This document shows, in pieces, positions 55,317-62,632 of a stretch of DNA of 64,000 bases. Positions within the stretch are counted from its first letter, which is position 1, and each line of letters begins with the position of its first letter. The DNA is taken from assembly GCA_902611145.1 (NCBI GenBank), contig CACLYO010000003.1, forward strand, positions 1 through 64,000, in the 5' to 3' direction. Source of the DNA: an uncultured Pelagibacteraceae bacterium (lineage in GTDB: Bacteria > Pseudomonadota > Alphaproteobacteria > Pelagibacterales > Pelagibacteraceae). A model generated the notes under the pieces. The model had not been told where the DNA came from, made no database searches, and saw only the letters and a list, made by a program, of their open reading frames with translations. Position numbers and translations under genes: made by a program.

Positions 55317-55733
55317 ATGGCAAAAAAGAAAAGTAAAAAAAAATCAAAAATAAAAGATAAAGCTGTAAAAGGCGAGCTAGGAAAAAAGAAAGAAACAGCT
55401 AGAGAAAAAATGATCGGTCAAACTATTGGATACCGATACGATGTAAACTTGCTACCTGATTATGAAAGACTTACTCCATTTTTAAAAAAATATATCGAAG
55501 CAATGGGCTGGGATGATCTTAATTGGCTTGAGGATGTTCATATGGGTTATGAAGAAAATAGACCAGCAGTTTTTGACAGAAATGCAAATGGTTGGGTTAC
55601 AATTCCAAAAAAAATAAAACTTCCTAACAATCAACAAGATAGAGATATGATAGCAAGAGAGCTTCTTGTAAAATTTCAAATGTCGCCTAATCATCCTTTA
55701 GTTGATCTTAAAAAAGCTTACAGAAAATTTTAA
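55317..55733 (+). CDS. Unknown protein encoded after mgsC
   Basis: 138 residues, soluble. The first 30 residues are very Lys-rich ('MAKKKSKKKSKIKDKAVKGE') and resemble the start of MgsC. The body has 'GQTIGYRYDVNLLPDYERLT', 'MGWDDLNWLEDVHMGYEENR' and 'RDMIARELLVKFQMSPNHPL'. I recognise no domain. It begins 8 bases after mgsC, so it may be an accessory factor of N-methylglutamate synthase. Basic N-termini of this type could bind nucleic acid or a partner. Confidence 0.65.
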   Translation: MAKKKSKKKSKIKDKAVKGELGKKKETAREKMIGQTIGYRYDVNLLPDYERLTPFLKKYIEAMGWDDLNWLEDVHMGYEENRPAVFDRNANGWVTIPKKIKLPNNQQDRDMIARELLVKFQMSPNHPLVDLKKAYRKF

Positions 55734-55871
55734 TAACCAAAAAACTCTCCTCTACCTCAGGTTGATAAAATAAAAAAATTAGGCGTTCTGGTTAGGTTTT
55801 TAATCATTGTACATTGCTATTGATAAAATAAAATAGATGAATTGTTATAACAAACATAAAAAGGGGGTTTA

Positions 55872-57272
55872 ATGACTGACGAACTAGGTGCATTAACAAC
55901 CATATTTACAGAATTTTACTACTGGATAACAGTAGTACTCATGTTTTTAATTCACGTGGGTTTCTGTATGTATGAAGTTGGAGCTTCTCGATATAAACAT
56001 CATCAACACACATTAATGAAAAACACAATGCTGATACCATTGGTAACAGTTACGTGGTTTTTATTTGGTTGGTGGATATATTGGGCTTTTCCAACAGGAC
56101 CGGGGCTTGCTCCATCAATAATGAACGGAAGCACGGCTCTGATAACAGATGAATCTACTTTTAGTGCCAAGTGGTACGTGCCAAACAGTAGTTTAATGGC
56201 AGTTAACTTAGGTGATCATATCAGTGGAGTATTCTGGGCAGCGTTTTTATTATTCTCATGGACAGCTGCTTCAATTGTTTCAGGTGCTGTAATTGAAAGA
56301 ATTACAACTTTTGCATTTGGAATACTTGCTATAGCTATTGGATCAGTTTTCTGGACAATAGATGCTGCATGGGGATGGCATTTCGATGGATGGATGCTTA
56401 AATTACTTGGATATCATGATGCTTATGCATCAGGTGTAATTCACGCAATAGCAGGTGGATTTGCATTAGGTATTCTTGTAGTTTTAGGACCAAGATTAGG
56501 AAAATTCACATCAAGTGGAGAACCAAGAAACATAGGACCAAGAAATCCTTGGTTAGTAACAGTTGGACTGTTTCTAATTTATACAGGTTTCTGGGGATTC
56601 TATGCTGCTTGTAATATTCCTATATTCAATCTTGGACCTGAATACGGAATGGAAGGTGTAACATACTTTACCGCAACAAACATATATGTAACTCCAACAA
56701 CATTAAGTGGTATTACTTTTAACTTCTTGATGTCTTTATCAGGAGGATTATTGGCCGGATATGTGATCTCAAAGGGAGATCCTTTCTGGACATACTCTTC
56801 AGGACTAGCGGGTATAATATGTGCTTCTGCAGGTAATGATTTGTACCACCCAATACAATCAATGATTATAGGTATGATCGGTGTTGTTGTTGCATACAAA
56901 ATGCATTACTGGGTTGAACGTAAGTTCAAAATAGATGATGCTGTTGGTGCAGTAGCTGTACATGGTTATGCTGGTTTCGCAGGTCTTATAATTTGCGGAT
57001 TTGTTCTAAATGGATATCCTTCATCAGGATACAGTGTTGGAGCTATGTGGGACGGAGCTACATATGCATCAATCAATCCATTAGGAATGTTCATAGGAGC
57101 AATAATAATGTTCTTTGTTCTGGGTATGTTACCAGGATGGATCTTAGCTAAAATACTTCATGGAATGGGTAAACTTAGAATTCCAAGAGAAGTTGAAATA
57201 GCAGGTATGGACTATGATATAATGGAGGCAGCAAGAGATGACGAAAAATCTGTGGCCTCATCAACTAGGTAA
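55872..57272 (+). CDS. amt: Ammonium/methylammonium transporter (Amt family)
   Basis: 466 residues with 11-12 hydrophobic spans. The twin histidines of the Amt pore are visible in 'GVIHAIAGGFALGILVVLG' and 'VAVHGYAGFAGLIICGFVLN'. 'LMKNTMLIPLVTVTWFLFGW' and 'LFSWTAASIVSGAVIERITT' match Amt spans, and an enlarged periplasmic loop follows span 2. Amt proteins conduct ammonia and methylamine; in this cluster methylammonium uptake is likely. It has a strong aaaaaggggg SD. A 73-residue membrane protein gene follows 11 bases later. Confidence 0.92.
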   Translation: MTDELGALTTIFTEFYYWITVVLMFLIHVGFCMYEVGASRYKHHQHTLMKNTMLIPLVTVTWFLFGWWIYWAFPTGPGLAPSIMNGSTALITDESTFSAKWYVPNSSLMAVNLGDHISGVFWAAFLLFSWTAASIVSGAVIERITTFAFGILAIAIGSVFWTIDAAWGWHFDGWMLKLLGYHDAYASGVIHAIAGGFALGILVVLGPRLGKFTSSGEPRNIGPRNPWLVTVGLFLIYTGFWGFYAACNIPIFNLGPEYGMEGVTYFTATNIYVTPTTLSGITFNFLMSLSGGLLAGYVISKGDPFWTYSSGLAGIICASAGNDLYHPIQSMIIGMIGVVVAYKMHYWVERKFKIDDAVGAVAVHGYAGFAGLIICGFVLNGYPSSGYSVGAMWDGATYASINPLGMFIGAIIMFFVLGMLPGWILAKILHGMGKLRIPREVEIAGMDYDIMEAARDDEKSVASSTR

Positions 57273-57283
57273 AGGAGGAAAAT

Positions 57284-57505
57284 ATGGCAACAGTAACTAA
57301 TTGGATTGATCACTTAAGCGCTAAAGAAGTGCAGGGTGCTATATATCCAGGTGTTGGATCTGAAGGCATTTTAGTAATCCTTGCTTTCATCATTTGGATA
57401 GGTTGGCATGTTATTTCTGCAAAGCAAGAAAGTGAGAAACACGAAAAGCTTGCAAGAAAAAGACATGGACCAAACGATTGGAAAAGTAACGTTACCGATG
57501 GGTAA
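57284..57505 (+). CDS. Small single-span membrane protein linked to Amt
   Basis: 73 residues: a short N-terminus ('NWIDHLSAKEVQGAIYPG'), one transmembrane helix ('GILVILAFIIWIGWHVISA', about 28-46) and a charged cytosolic tail ('KQESEKHEKLARKRHGPNDW'). No known family recognised. A strong aaaggagg SD and the 11-base gap to amt show it is expressed with the transporter, perhaps as a subunit or regulator. A terminator follows. Confidence 0.75.
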   Translation: MATVTNWIDHLSAKEVQGAIYPGVGSEGILVILAFIIWIGWHVISAKQESEKHEKLARKRHGPNDWKSNVTDG

Positions 57506-57518
57506 TTAATAAAGAATT

Positions 57519-57554
57519 AAGGGCGCACAGTATTTTTTGTGCGCCCTTTTTTTT
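57519..57554 (+). terminator. Intrinsic terminator after the amt operon
   Basis: AAGGGCGCACA (57519-57529) pairs with TGTGCGCCCTT (57538-57548), 8-base loop, followed by eight T from 57547. One of the most GC-rich hairpins in the window; it ends the glnT-mgs-amt transcript or separates it from gmaS. Confidence 0.92.
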
Positions 57555-57562
57555 ATTTATAA

Positions 57563-57724
57563 ATGGAAGAAAATAAATCAGAAAATAATACAAATAAAAC
57601 TCCTAGTAAAATGGCAAGGCTCACTTGGCCAAAAGCAAAATATGGAGCCATTATAGCTGTATTAATAATAATAGTTGTAAACTTGATTTATTATAAAGAT
57701 TTCTTTTTATCTTTTTTTAATTAA
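57563..57724 (+). CDS. Tiny single-span membrane protein, 53 residues
   Basis: A short frame reading MEENKSENNT NKTPSKMARL and on. A polar N-terminus with 'LTWPKAKYGA' is followed by one hydrophobic helix (about 29-44, 'AIIAVLIIIVVNLIYY') and 'KDFFLSFFN'. It fills the gap between the amt terminator and gmaS almost exactly (gmaS starts 19 bases later). No SD is visible, so its expression is less sure than for its neighbours. Confidence 0.45.
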   Translation: MEENKSENNTNKTPSKMARLTWPKAKYGAIIAVLIIIVVNLIYYKDFFLSFFN

Positions 57725-57743
57725 AATTATGCTAAGATAAATT

Positions 57744-59069
57744 ATGTCAAAAAACTTAGCTCAAATTGCAAAAACAAAAAAAATTAAATATTTTCTAATA
57801 AGCTTTGTTGATCTATTTGGAATTTTAAGATCAAAATTAGTACCAGCTAGAGCGATAGCTGACATGCAAAAAAATGGAGCTGGTTTTGCTGGTTTTGCTA
57901 CTTGGCTAGATATGACACCCGCAGATACTGATATGTTTGCAATTCCTGATCCTGATAGCTTAATTCAATTACCTTGGAATAAAGAAGTTGGTTGGTTAGC
58001 TTCAGATTTATGGATGGGAGGTAAACCAGTTAGTGCTTCTCCTAGAGTAATGTTAAATAATCAAATTAAAAATCTTTCTAGAAAAAGTTTAGAAATGAAG
58101 TCAGGTGTTGAATGTGAATATTTTTTGATTTCACCCGATGGATCTGGAATTGCTGATACTAGAGATACTCAATCTAAACCTTGTTATGATCAGTCTGCTT
58201 TAATGAGAAGATATGATCTAATAAAAGAAATTTGTGACAGTATGATTGAATTAGGATGGGGTCCTTATCAAAATGACCATGAGGATGCCAATGGTCAATT
58301 TGAAATGAATTGGGATTATTCAGATTGTTTAATAACAGCAGACAGACATGTTTTTTTTAAATTTATGGTTAAAGCATTGGCGGAAAAACATGGTTTGAGA
58401 GCAACTTTTATGCCAAAACCTTTTGAAAATTTAACAGGTAACGGATGTCACGCTCACGTTTCATTATGGAGTGGTAAAACTAATAAATTTTTAGACAATG
58501 GAAATAGATATGGTCTAAGTAAATTAGCATATAATTTTTTAGCTGGAATAATGCAAAATGCAGAGTCTTTATCTGCCTTTTTTAATCCAACAATCAATAG
58601 TTACAGAAGAATAAATGCACCTCCAACAAAATCTGGTGCTTCTTGGTCACCATCTAGTATTTCTTACTCGGGAAATAATAGAACACATATGATTAGAATA
58701 CCAGATCCAGGAAGGTTTGAATTAAGATTAATGGATGGTTCAGCAAATCCCTATATGTTGCAAGCAGGAATTATTGCTGCAGGTTTATACGGATTAAATA
58801 TGAAACTCGATCCAGGTGAGCCATTAAGTTGCAACATGTATACTGATTATAAAAATTACCCAGATCTAGCCAAGCTTCCTGACGAACTTGAAGAATCTTT
58901 GGATAAACTAGATGAAAATAAAATTCTAAGAGAATCTTTTGGAGATGAGGTAATCAATAGTTATATAAAATTAAAAAAAGAAGAAATTAAAGATTTTTTT
59001 AGGTCTGATTCCTTTGATAAAAAAAGTTCAGTTACTCAATGGGAAAAAACTAATACTTTAGATTGCTAG
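57744..59069 (+). CDS. gmaS: Gamma-glutamylmethylamide synthetase
   Basis: 441 residues, the usual GmaS length. 'DLFGILRSKLVPARAIADMQ', 'KNGAGFAGFATWLDMTPADT', 'GWGPYQNDHEDANGQFEMNW', 'FMPKPFENLTGNGCHAHVSL', 'FFNPTINSYRRINAPPTKSG' and 'NNRTHMIRIPDPGRFELRLM' match remembered GmaS of methylamine users closely. It joins methylamine to glutamate with ATP. It differs from ordinary GlnA in length and motifs. The diaminopropionate ammonia-lyase gene follows after 3 bases. Confidence 0.93.
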   Translation: MSKNLAQIAKTKKIKYFLISFVDLFGILRSKLVPARAIADMQKNGAGFAGFATWLDMTPADTDMFAIPDPDSLIQLPWNKEVGWLASDLWMGGKPVSASPRVMLNNQIKNLSRKSLEMKSGVECEYFLISPDGSGIADTRDTQSKPCYDQSALMRRYDLIKEICDSMIELGWGPYQNDHEDANGQFEMNWDYSDCLITADRHVFFKFMVKALAEKHGLRATFMPKPFENLTGNGCHAHVSLWSGKTNKFLDNGNRYGLSKLAYNFLAGIMQNAESLSAFFNPTINSYRRINAPPTKSGASWSPSSISYSGNNRTHMIRIPDPGRFELRLMDGSANPYMLQAGIIAAGLYGLNMKLDPGEPLSCNMYTDYKNYPDLAKLPDELEESLDKLDENKILRESFGDEVINSYIKLKKEEIKDFFRSDSFDKKSSVTQWEKTNTLDC

Positions 59070-59072
59070 AAT

Positions 59073-60200
59073 ATGTCTTTTGAATCTGAAGTTTCTAATT
59101 GGAAATATTCAAATTTTTTAATAAATAAAAGAACTAAATTTAGTAAAAATAATATTTTATCTATACTTTCAAAAAATGAAATGGATGAAGCGTATAGGAT
59201 TATATCAACTTGGGATAACTATTCTCCTACTCCATTAATATCTTTAAATAAACTTTCTGAAAAATTAAAAATAAATAAAATTTTTTATAAAGATGAATCT
59301 AAAAGATTTAATTTAAAATCCTTTAAAGCTCTGGGTGGAGCTTATGCTGTTGAAAAGGTTTCAAGAGGAAATAAAGAGATAGTAATTTCAACTGCCACAG
59401 CTGGAAATCATGGGAGATCTGTTGCCTGGGGATCAAAAAAATTAGGACTTAAATGCAAAATTTTTATTAGCGAATATGTTAGCGAGTTTAGAGCAAAAGT
59501 AATGAGAAGTTTTGGTGCGGATGTAATTAGAGTAAAAGGAAATTATGATGCGTCTTTAAAAGAATGTATTAAACAATCAAAACAAAACAATTGGCAAATC
59601 GTCCAGGATGTCGCGTGGCAAAATTATAAATTGGTTCCGAAATTAACTATGGCAGGTTACTCAGTAATGATGAAAGAAATTTCAGAACAAATAAATAACG
59701 AACAAATTTCACATGTAATACTTCAAGCAGGAGTTGGTGGAATGGCTGCCGCGATGGTGGCTGGTATAGCTAGATATTTAGATAATGTTCCTAAAATTAT
59801 TGTAGTAGAACCTGACAGCGCAGCGTGTGTTTTGGAAAGTGTTAAAGCTGGTGAAATAAAAAAAATCTCTATTAAAAAAGAAAGCTTAATGGGCGGAATG
59901 TCTTGTGATGAAGTTTCATTAGTTCCTTGGGAAATACTAAAAAATTCAGTAAGCTACTGCATAACTGTTTCGGATGATTATATATCTAAAACTGTTAAAT
60001 TTCTTTCAAATTCTAAATTTAGTGATGAGAAAATTGTTGGAGGAGAATGTTCAACACCAGGCATTATAAGTTTAACTGGCCTATGTAATGACTCTAAAAT
60101 TAAAAATGAAATAAATTTAAATGAAAACTCTAATGTACTTTTATTTGGTTGTGAAGGAGATGCGGATGAAGAACTGTATCAAAAATTATTAAATGCATAA
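59073..60200 (+). CDS. dpaL: Diaminopropionate ammonia-lyase family PLP enzyme
   Basis: 375 residues, fold type II PLP enzyme. 'TPLISLNKLSEKLKINKIFY' and 'KDESKRFNLKSFKALGGAYA' (PLP Lys in SFKALGG) are typical of diaminopropionate ammonia-lyase, with 'STATAGNHGRSVAWGSKKLG' and the Gly-rich 'QAGVGGMAAAMVAGIARYL'. It would release pyruvate and ammonia from 2,3-diaminopropionate; a serine/threonine-dehydratase-like role is the alternative. It is coupled to gmaS (3-base gap), an unusual pairing. Confidence 0.85.
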   Translation: MSFESEVSNWKYSNFLINKRTKFSKNNILSILSKNEMDEAYRIISTWDNYSPTPLISLNKLSEKLKINKIFYKDESKRFNLKSFKALGGAYAVEKVSRGNKEIVISTATAGNHGRSVAWGSKKLGLKCKIFISEYVSEFRAKVMRSFGADVIRVKGNYDASLKECIKQSKQNNWQIVQDVAWQNYKLVPKLTMAGYSVMMKEISEQINNEQISHVILQAGVGGMAAAMVAGIARYLDNVPKIIVVEPDSAACVLESVKAGEIKKISIKKESLMGGMSCDEVSLVPWEILKNSVSYCITVSDDYISKTVKFLSNSKFSDEKIVGGECSTPGIISLTGLCNDSKIKNEINLNENSNVLLFGCEGDADEELYQKLLNA

Positions 60201-60687
60201 AAATTTTATGAAAAAAAATCTATCTTTAATAATAATCTTTTATCTCTCCTTAATTACACTTTCTTACGGAGCGGCAAGCTCAGGAGGAAATGGAGCTGTT
60301 AGTTCTTCTTCAAATTATGATAAAGGAGCCTACTTAATTAAAAAGGCTAAAAAACTTGAAAAAAAGGGTAAAACTGAAAAAGCAAAAAAAAGATATGAAA
60401 AGGCTCTTAGTTATTTAATTAAGTCTAATGAAAAAAAACCAAACCAACCTGACACACTTAATTATTTAGGATTTGCTCTTAGAAAGCTAGGAGATTTTAA
60501 AGAAGCTGAAAAGTATTATTTGCAGGGACTCAATATTAAACCAGATCATAATGGAATTAATGAATATCTAGGTGAGCTATATATTCAGACTAATAGACTT
60601 GATCTTGCTGAAGGAAGACTAGAAGTACTTAAAAATTGCAAATGTGAAGAATATGAAGAGTTAAAAGAACTATTAGAAAATAATTAA
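60193..60687 (+). CDS. Exported TPR-repeat protein
   Basis: 164 residues. A signal peptide ('LSLIIIFYLSLITLSYG') is followed by tetratricopeptide repeats, e.g. 'PNQPDTLNYLGFALRKLGDF', 'KEAEKYYLQGLNIKPDHNGI' and 'NEYLGELYIQTNRLDLAEGR'. TPRs mediate protein contact; the partner is unknown. The start overlaps dpaL by 8 bases; an ATG at 60208, directly before the KKN signal-peptide start, is an alternative. Confidence 0.8.
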   Translation: MHKNFMKKNLSLIIIFYLSLITLSYGAASSGGNGAVSSSSNYDKGAYLIKKAKKLEKKGKTEKAKKRYEKALSYLIKSNEKKPNQPDTLNYLGFALRKLGDFKEAEKYYLQGLNIKPDHNGINEYLGELYIQTNRLDLAEGRLEVLKNCKCEEYEELKELLENN

Positions 60688-60688
60688 T

Positions 60689-61081
60689 ATGCATATTTTT
60701 GAAGTGCTTGGAAGAATATTTATATCATTTCTCTTTTTAGTTGAGGCTGTAAGAAAATTTTTAGACCCAGATATGAGTATGATGTATATGTCGGATCATG
60801 GTGTTCCTGAGTTTCTCTTTTATCCTTCTCTGGTTTTTGAACTGATATTGCCTTTATTTTTAATAGCTGGCTACTATACAAAAATTGTTTCTTCATTATT
60901 AGCATTGTTCGTGTTAACTGTCACTTTCATTTTTCATGGTCATCATATTTTTACTGAAAGTTTGCAACTTACAATTTTTTTAAAAAACTTTGCTATATTC
61001 GGCGGATTACTAGTCATAATTGCAAACAAGCCTCAAATTTGTAGCGTAGATTATTATTTAAAATTTAAAAAAGGTAATTAA
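60689..61081 (+). CDS. DoxX-family membrane protein
   Basis: 130 residues with four hydrophobic spans. 'LGRIFISFLFLVEAVRKFLD', 'PSLVFELILPLFLIAGYYTK' and 'FLKNFAIFGGLLVIIANK' fit DoxX/DoxD-like proteins. In bacteria these are linked to redox or quinone chemistry, but function is mostly unknown. It starts one base after the TPR gene stop and 2 bases precede the next gene. Confidence 0.8.
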   Translation: MHIFEVLGRIFISFLFLVEAVRKFLDPDMSMMYMSDHGVPEFLFYPSLVFELILPLFLIAGYYTKIVSSLLALFVLTVTFIFHGHHIFTESLQLTIFLKNFAIFGGLLVIIANKPQICSVDYYLKFKKGN

Positions 61082-61083
61082 CT

Positions 61084-61530
61084 TTGCCAAATCAAAAAGA
61101 ACAAATTTATAAACTATTTGAACCTCAGCTAACACCAAAAGAAATGCTTAGCTATGGTGTATTTGGAGGATCTTACTTTAATAAAAAACAAATAAAAGAA
61201 TTTCCAAAATCTTGGTTTAAAAATGCAAAGTTGAGTAAAAATTTTGACGTAAATTTAAATCGTTTTAGAGTTAAATCTGGTTTAACAAGAAAGCATTGGA
61301 TGGAAAAAGGATGGATTTTTAAAGAAGATCCTTTAGGTTGGTTTCAGTGGTACTGTAGATTTTGCAATGGAAGAAGAATTATACGTATAGATGAAATTCA
61401 AATAAAAAGATGGAAAAATTTTAGAAGACATGTTCTTGCAATTAAAAAAAATTGTGAAATTGGAGATTTGGGTTGCAGAAGAAGGCAGCGACAAGCTATT
61501 CTTCAATGGGCTTACAATCCTTTTATTTAA
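61084..61530 (+). CDS. Unknown basic protein with a TTG start
   Basis: 148 residues, strongly basic and Trp-rich. 'FEPQLTPKEMLSYGVFGGSY', 'RVKSGLTRKHWMEKGWIFKE', 'DPLGWFQWYCRFCNGRRI' (with a CxxC) and 'EIGDLGCRRRQRQAILQWAY' stand out. I do not know the family; nucleic-acid binding is possible from charge alone. A TTG at 61084, 2 bases after doxX, is the likely start; the first ATG is 60 bases further in and would lose a coherent N-terminus. Confidence 0.6.
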   Translation: MPNQKEQIYKLFEPQLTPKEMLSYGVFGGSYFNKKQIKEFPKSWFKNAKLSKNFDVNLNRFRVKSGLTRKHWMEKGWIFKEDPLGWFQWYCRFCNGRRIIRIDEIQIKRWKNFRRHVLAIKKNCEIGDLGCRRRQRQAILQWAYNPFI

Positions 61531-61767
61531 TTATTTTAATAATTTTCTGTAAGCGAATATAACAGCAAAAACTATTATTAAAGCAGCAACACCCTGTTCT
61601 CCAAGACTGTTTAATAAACTAATCAAATTTGCTGTAACTTTTGAACCAAAAAAAGCTACATTTGGCCCAAATAATATTTCTGCAATAACAGAAACAGCTA
61701 ATAAAAGAACACCAACTTCAAGGAACTTGTTAAGATAACCAACTATCTTATTTATCCATGAATTCAT
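61531..61767 (-). CDS. Tiny two-span membrane protein A
   Basis: 78 residues with two hydrophobic helices ('FLEVGVLLLAVSVIAEILFG', about 15-34, and 'GVAALIIVFAVIFAYRKLL', about 59-77) joined by 'NVAFFGSKVTANLISLLNSL'. It shares pattern and length with the next gene (61867-62082): a G-x-NV-x-F motif and a central N-L/I-x-x-L helix. No known family. It has an aaggag SD and is preceded by a perfect 14-bp hairpin. Confidence 0.72.
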   Translation of the reverse strand: MNSWINKIVGYLNKFLEVGVLLLAVSVIAEILFGPNVAFFGSKVTANLISLLNSLGEQGVAALIIVFAVIFAYRKLLK

Positions 61768-61784
61768 AATTCTCCTTGGTTTAA

Positions 61785-61819
61785 GATTCCCTAATTTTAG
61801 CGAAGAAAATTAGGGAATC
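61785..61819. repeat. Perfect 14-bp inverted repeat between the two tiny membrane-protein genes
   Basis: GATTCCCTAATTTT (61785-61798) pairs with AAAATTAGGGAATC (61806-61819) around a 7-base loop. There is no T run on either side that would make it a clean terminator. It lies 18 bases upstream of the start of gene A on the minus strand, so it may process or partly terminate the shared mRNA. Confidence 0.75.
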
Positions 61820-61866
61820 AATTTAACTACTAAGAGGGAAAAAACTACCTCAATTCTTAAGTGTAG

Positions 61867-62082
61867 CTATTTATATAGGTTCAGAATTATTATAGCTGCA
61901 ACTAAACCTACAATACCCGCATCTCCTAGTCCTTGCACTAGGCCTACTATATTGTCTGCTACTCCTCCTACAAATGGAACGTTTCCACCTAAAAGAGAAA
62001 CAACGATACCTAGTCCAAGTAAAGCTATAACCACACTGGTTAAACTATTTATAGTCCCAGTAAGGCCTGATAATATTTTCAT
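61867..62082 (-). CDS. Tiny two-span membrane protein B
   Basis: 71 residues, Gly/Val-rich, with two hydrophobic helices ('TSVVIALLGLGIVVSLLGG', about 15-33, and 'GIVGLVAAIIILNLY', about 56-70) and a loop 'NVPFVGGVADNIVGLVQGLG'. Similar in design to the downstream gene A, so the two look like diverged duplicates. Small amphipathic two-span proteins of this kind can be pore-forming or accessory subunits; no evidence favours one. A structured leader precedes it. Confidence 0.72.
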   Translation of the reverse strand: MKILSGLTGTINSLTSVVIALLGLGIVVSLLGGNVPFVGGVADNIVGLVQGLGDAGIVGLVAAIIILNLYK

Positions 62083-62110
62083 ATTTAGCTCCCTTTGTTG
62101 TTTAACATTT

Positions 62111-62160
62111 GCTACCGAATCAACCAGCAGCGTTAATATAACGCTAACATAATTGGTAGC
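62111..62160 (-). promoter_or_regulatory. Structured leader upstream of tiny membrane protein B
   Basis: An outer stem GCTACC/GGTAGC (62111-62116 with 62155-62160) encloses a second stem AGCGTT/AACGCT (62129-62134 with 62140-62145, 5-base loop). It lies 29-78 bases before the start of the downstream minus-strand gene and is GC-rich relative to its surroundings. It could be a cis-regulatory RNA or an operator. Confidence 0.5.
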
Positions 62161-62176
62161 GATTGAAATGGTAATT

Positions 62177-62198
62177 AACCCTTATAAAATAAGGGTAA
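62177..62198 (-). other. Hairpin after the yjbQ gene
   Basis: ACCCTTAT pairs with ATAAGGGT around AAA, about 8 bp, within 62177-62198, 15 to 36 bases past the yjbQ stop on the minus strand. The T run precedes it, so it is at best a weak terminator or 3'-end structure. Confidence 0.4.
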
Positions 62199-62212
62199 TA
62201 ATGTGAAAAAAA

Positions 62213-62632
62213 CTAATCTCCAATATAATGATGAATTAGCGTCCTAGTGTGTGATTCTAACCTATGTTCAAACAAATAAAGTCCCTGCCAAGTTCCTAAC
62301 AATAATTCTTTATCTTTAATGCTTAAAGATATCTGGTTATTAGTGAGAGCTGATTTAATATGAGCTGGCATATCATCTTTTCCTTCAGTTGTATGAATGT
62401 ATAGGTCATTTTTCATTGGCGCCAACTTATCAAAATAATTTATTAGATCTTTTTGAACATCTGGGTCTGCATTTTCTTGTACTATTAAAGAGGCGCTTGT
62501 ATGTTGAATGCTTATATTTATTAAACCATTATTAAATTGATTTTTCCTTATCCACTCCAATGTTTTTTCAGTAAATTCATATAATTTTTGACCATTGGTT
62601 GATATTTTAAGATTAAAAAATTTTTGAATCAT
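62213..62632 (-). CDS. YjbQ (UPF0047) family protein
   Basis: 139 residues, the family length. 'NGLINISIQHTSASLIVQEN' and 'ADPDVQKDLINYFDKLAP', then 'DDMPAHIKSALTNNQISLSI' and 'LLGTWQGLYLFEHR', are the YjbQ signature with its conserved His residues. The family is linked to thiamine phosphate synthase activity in vitro, but its real role is unsettled. It overlaps the upstream cupin-like gene by 4 bases. Confidence 0.9.
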   Translation of the reverse strand: MIQKFFNLKISTNGQKLYEFTEKTLEWIRKNQFNNGLINISIQHTSASLIVQENADPDVQKDLINYFDKLAPMKNDLYIHTTEGKDDMPAHIKSALTNNQISLSIKDKELLLGTWQGLYLFEHRLESHTRTLIHHYIGD

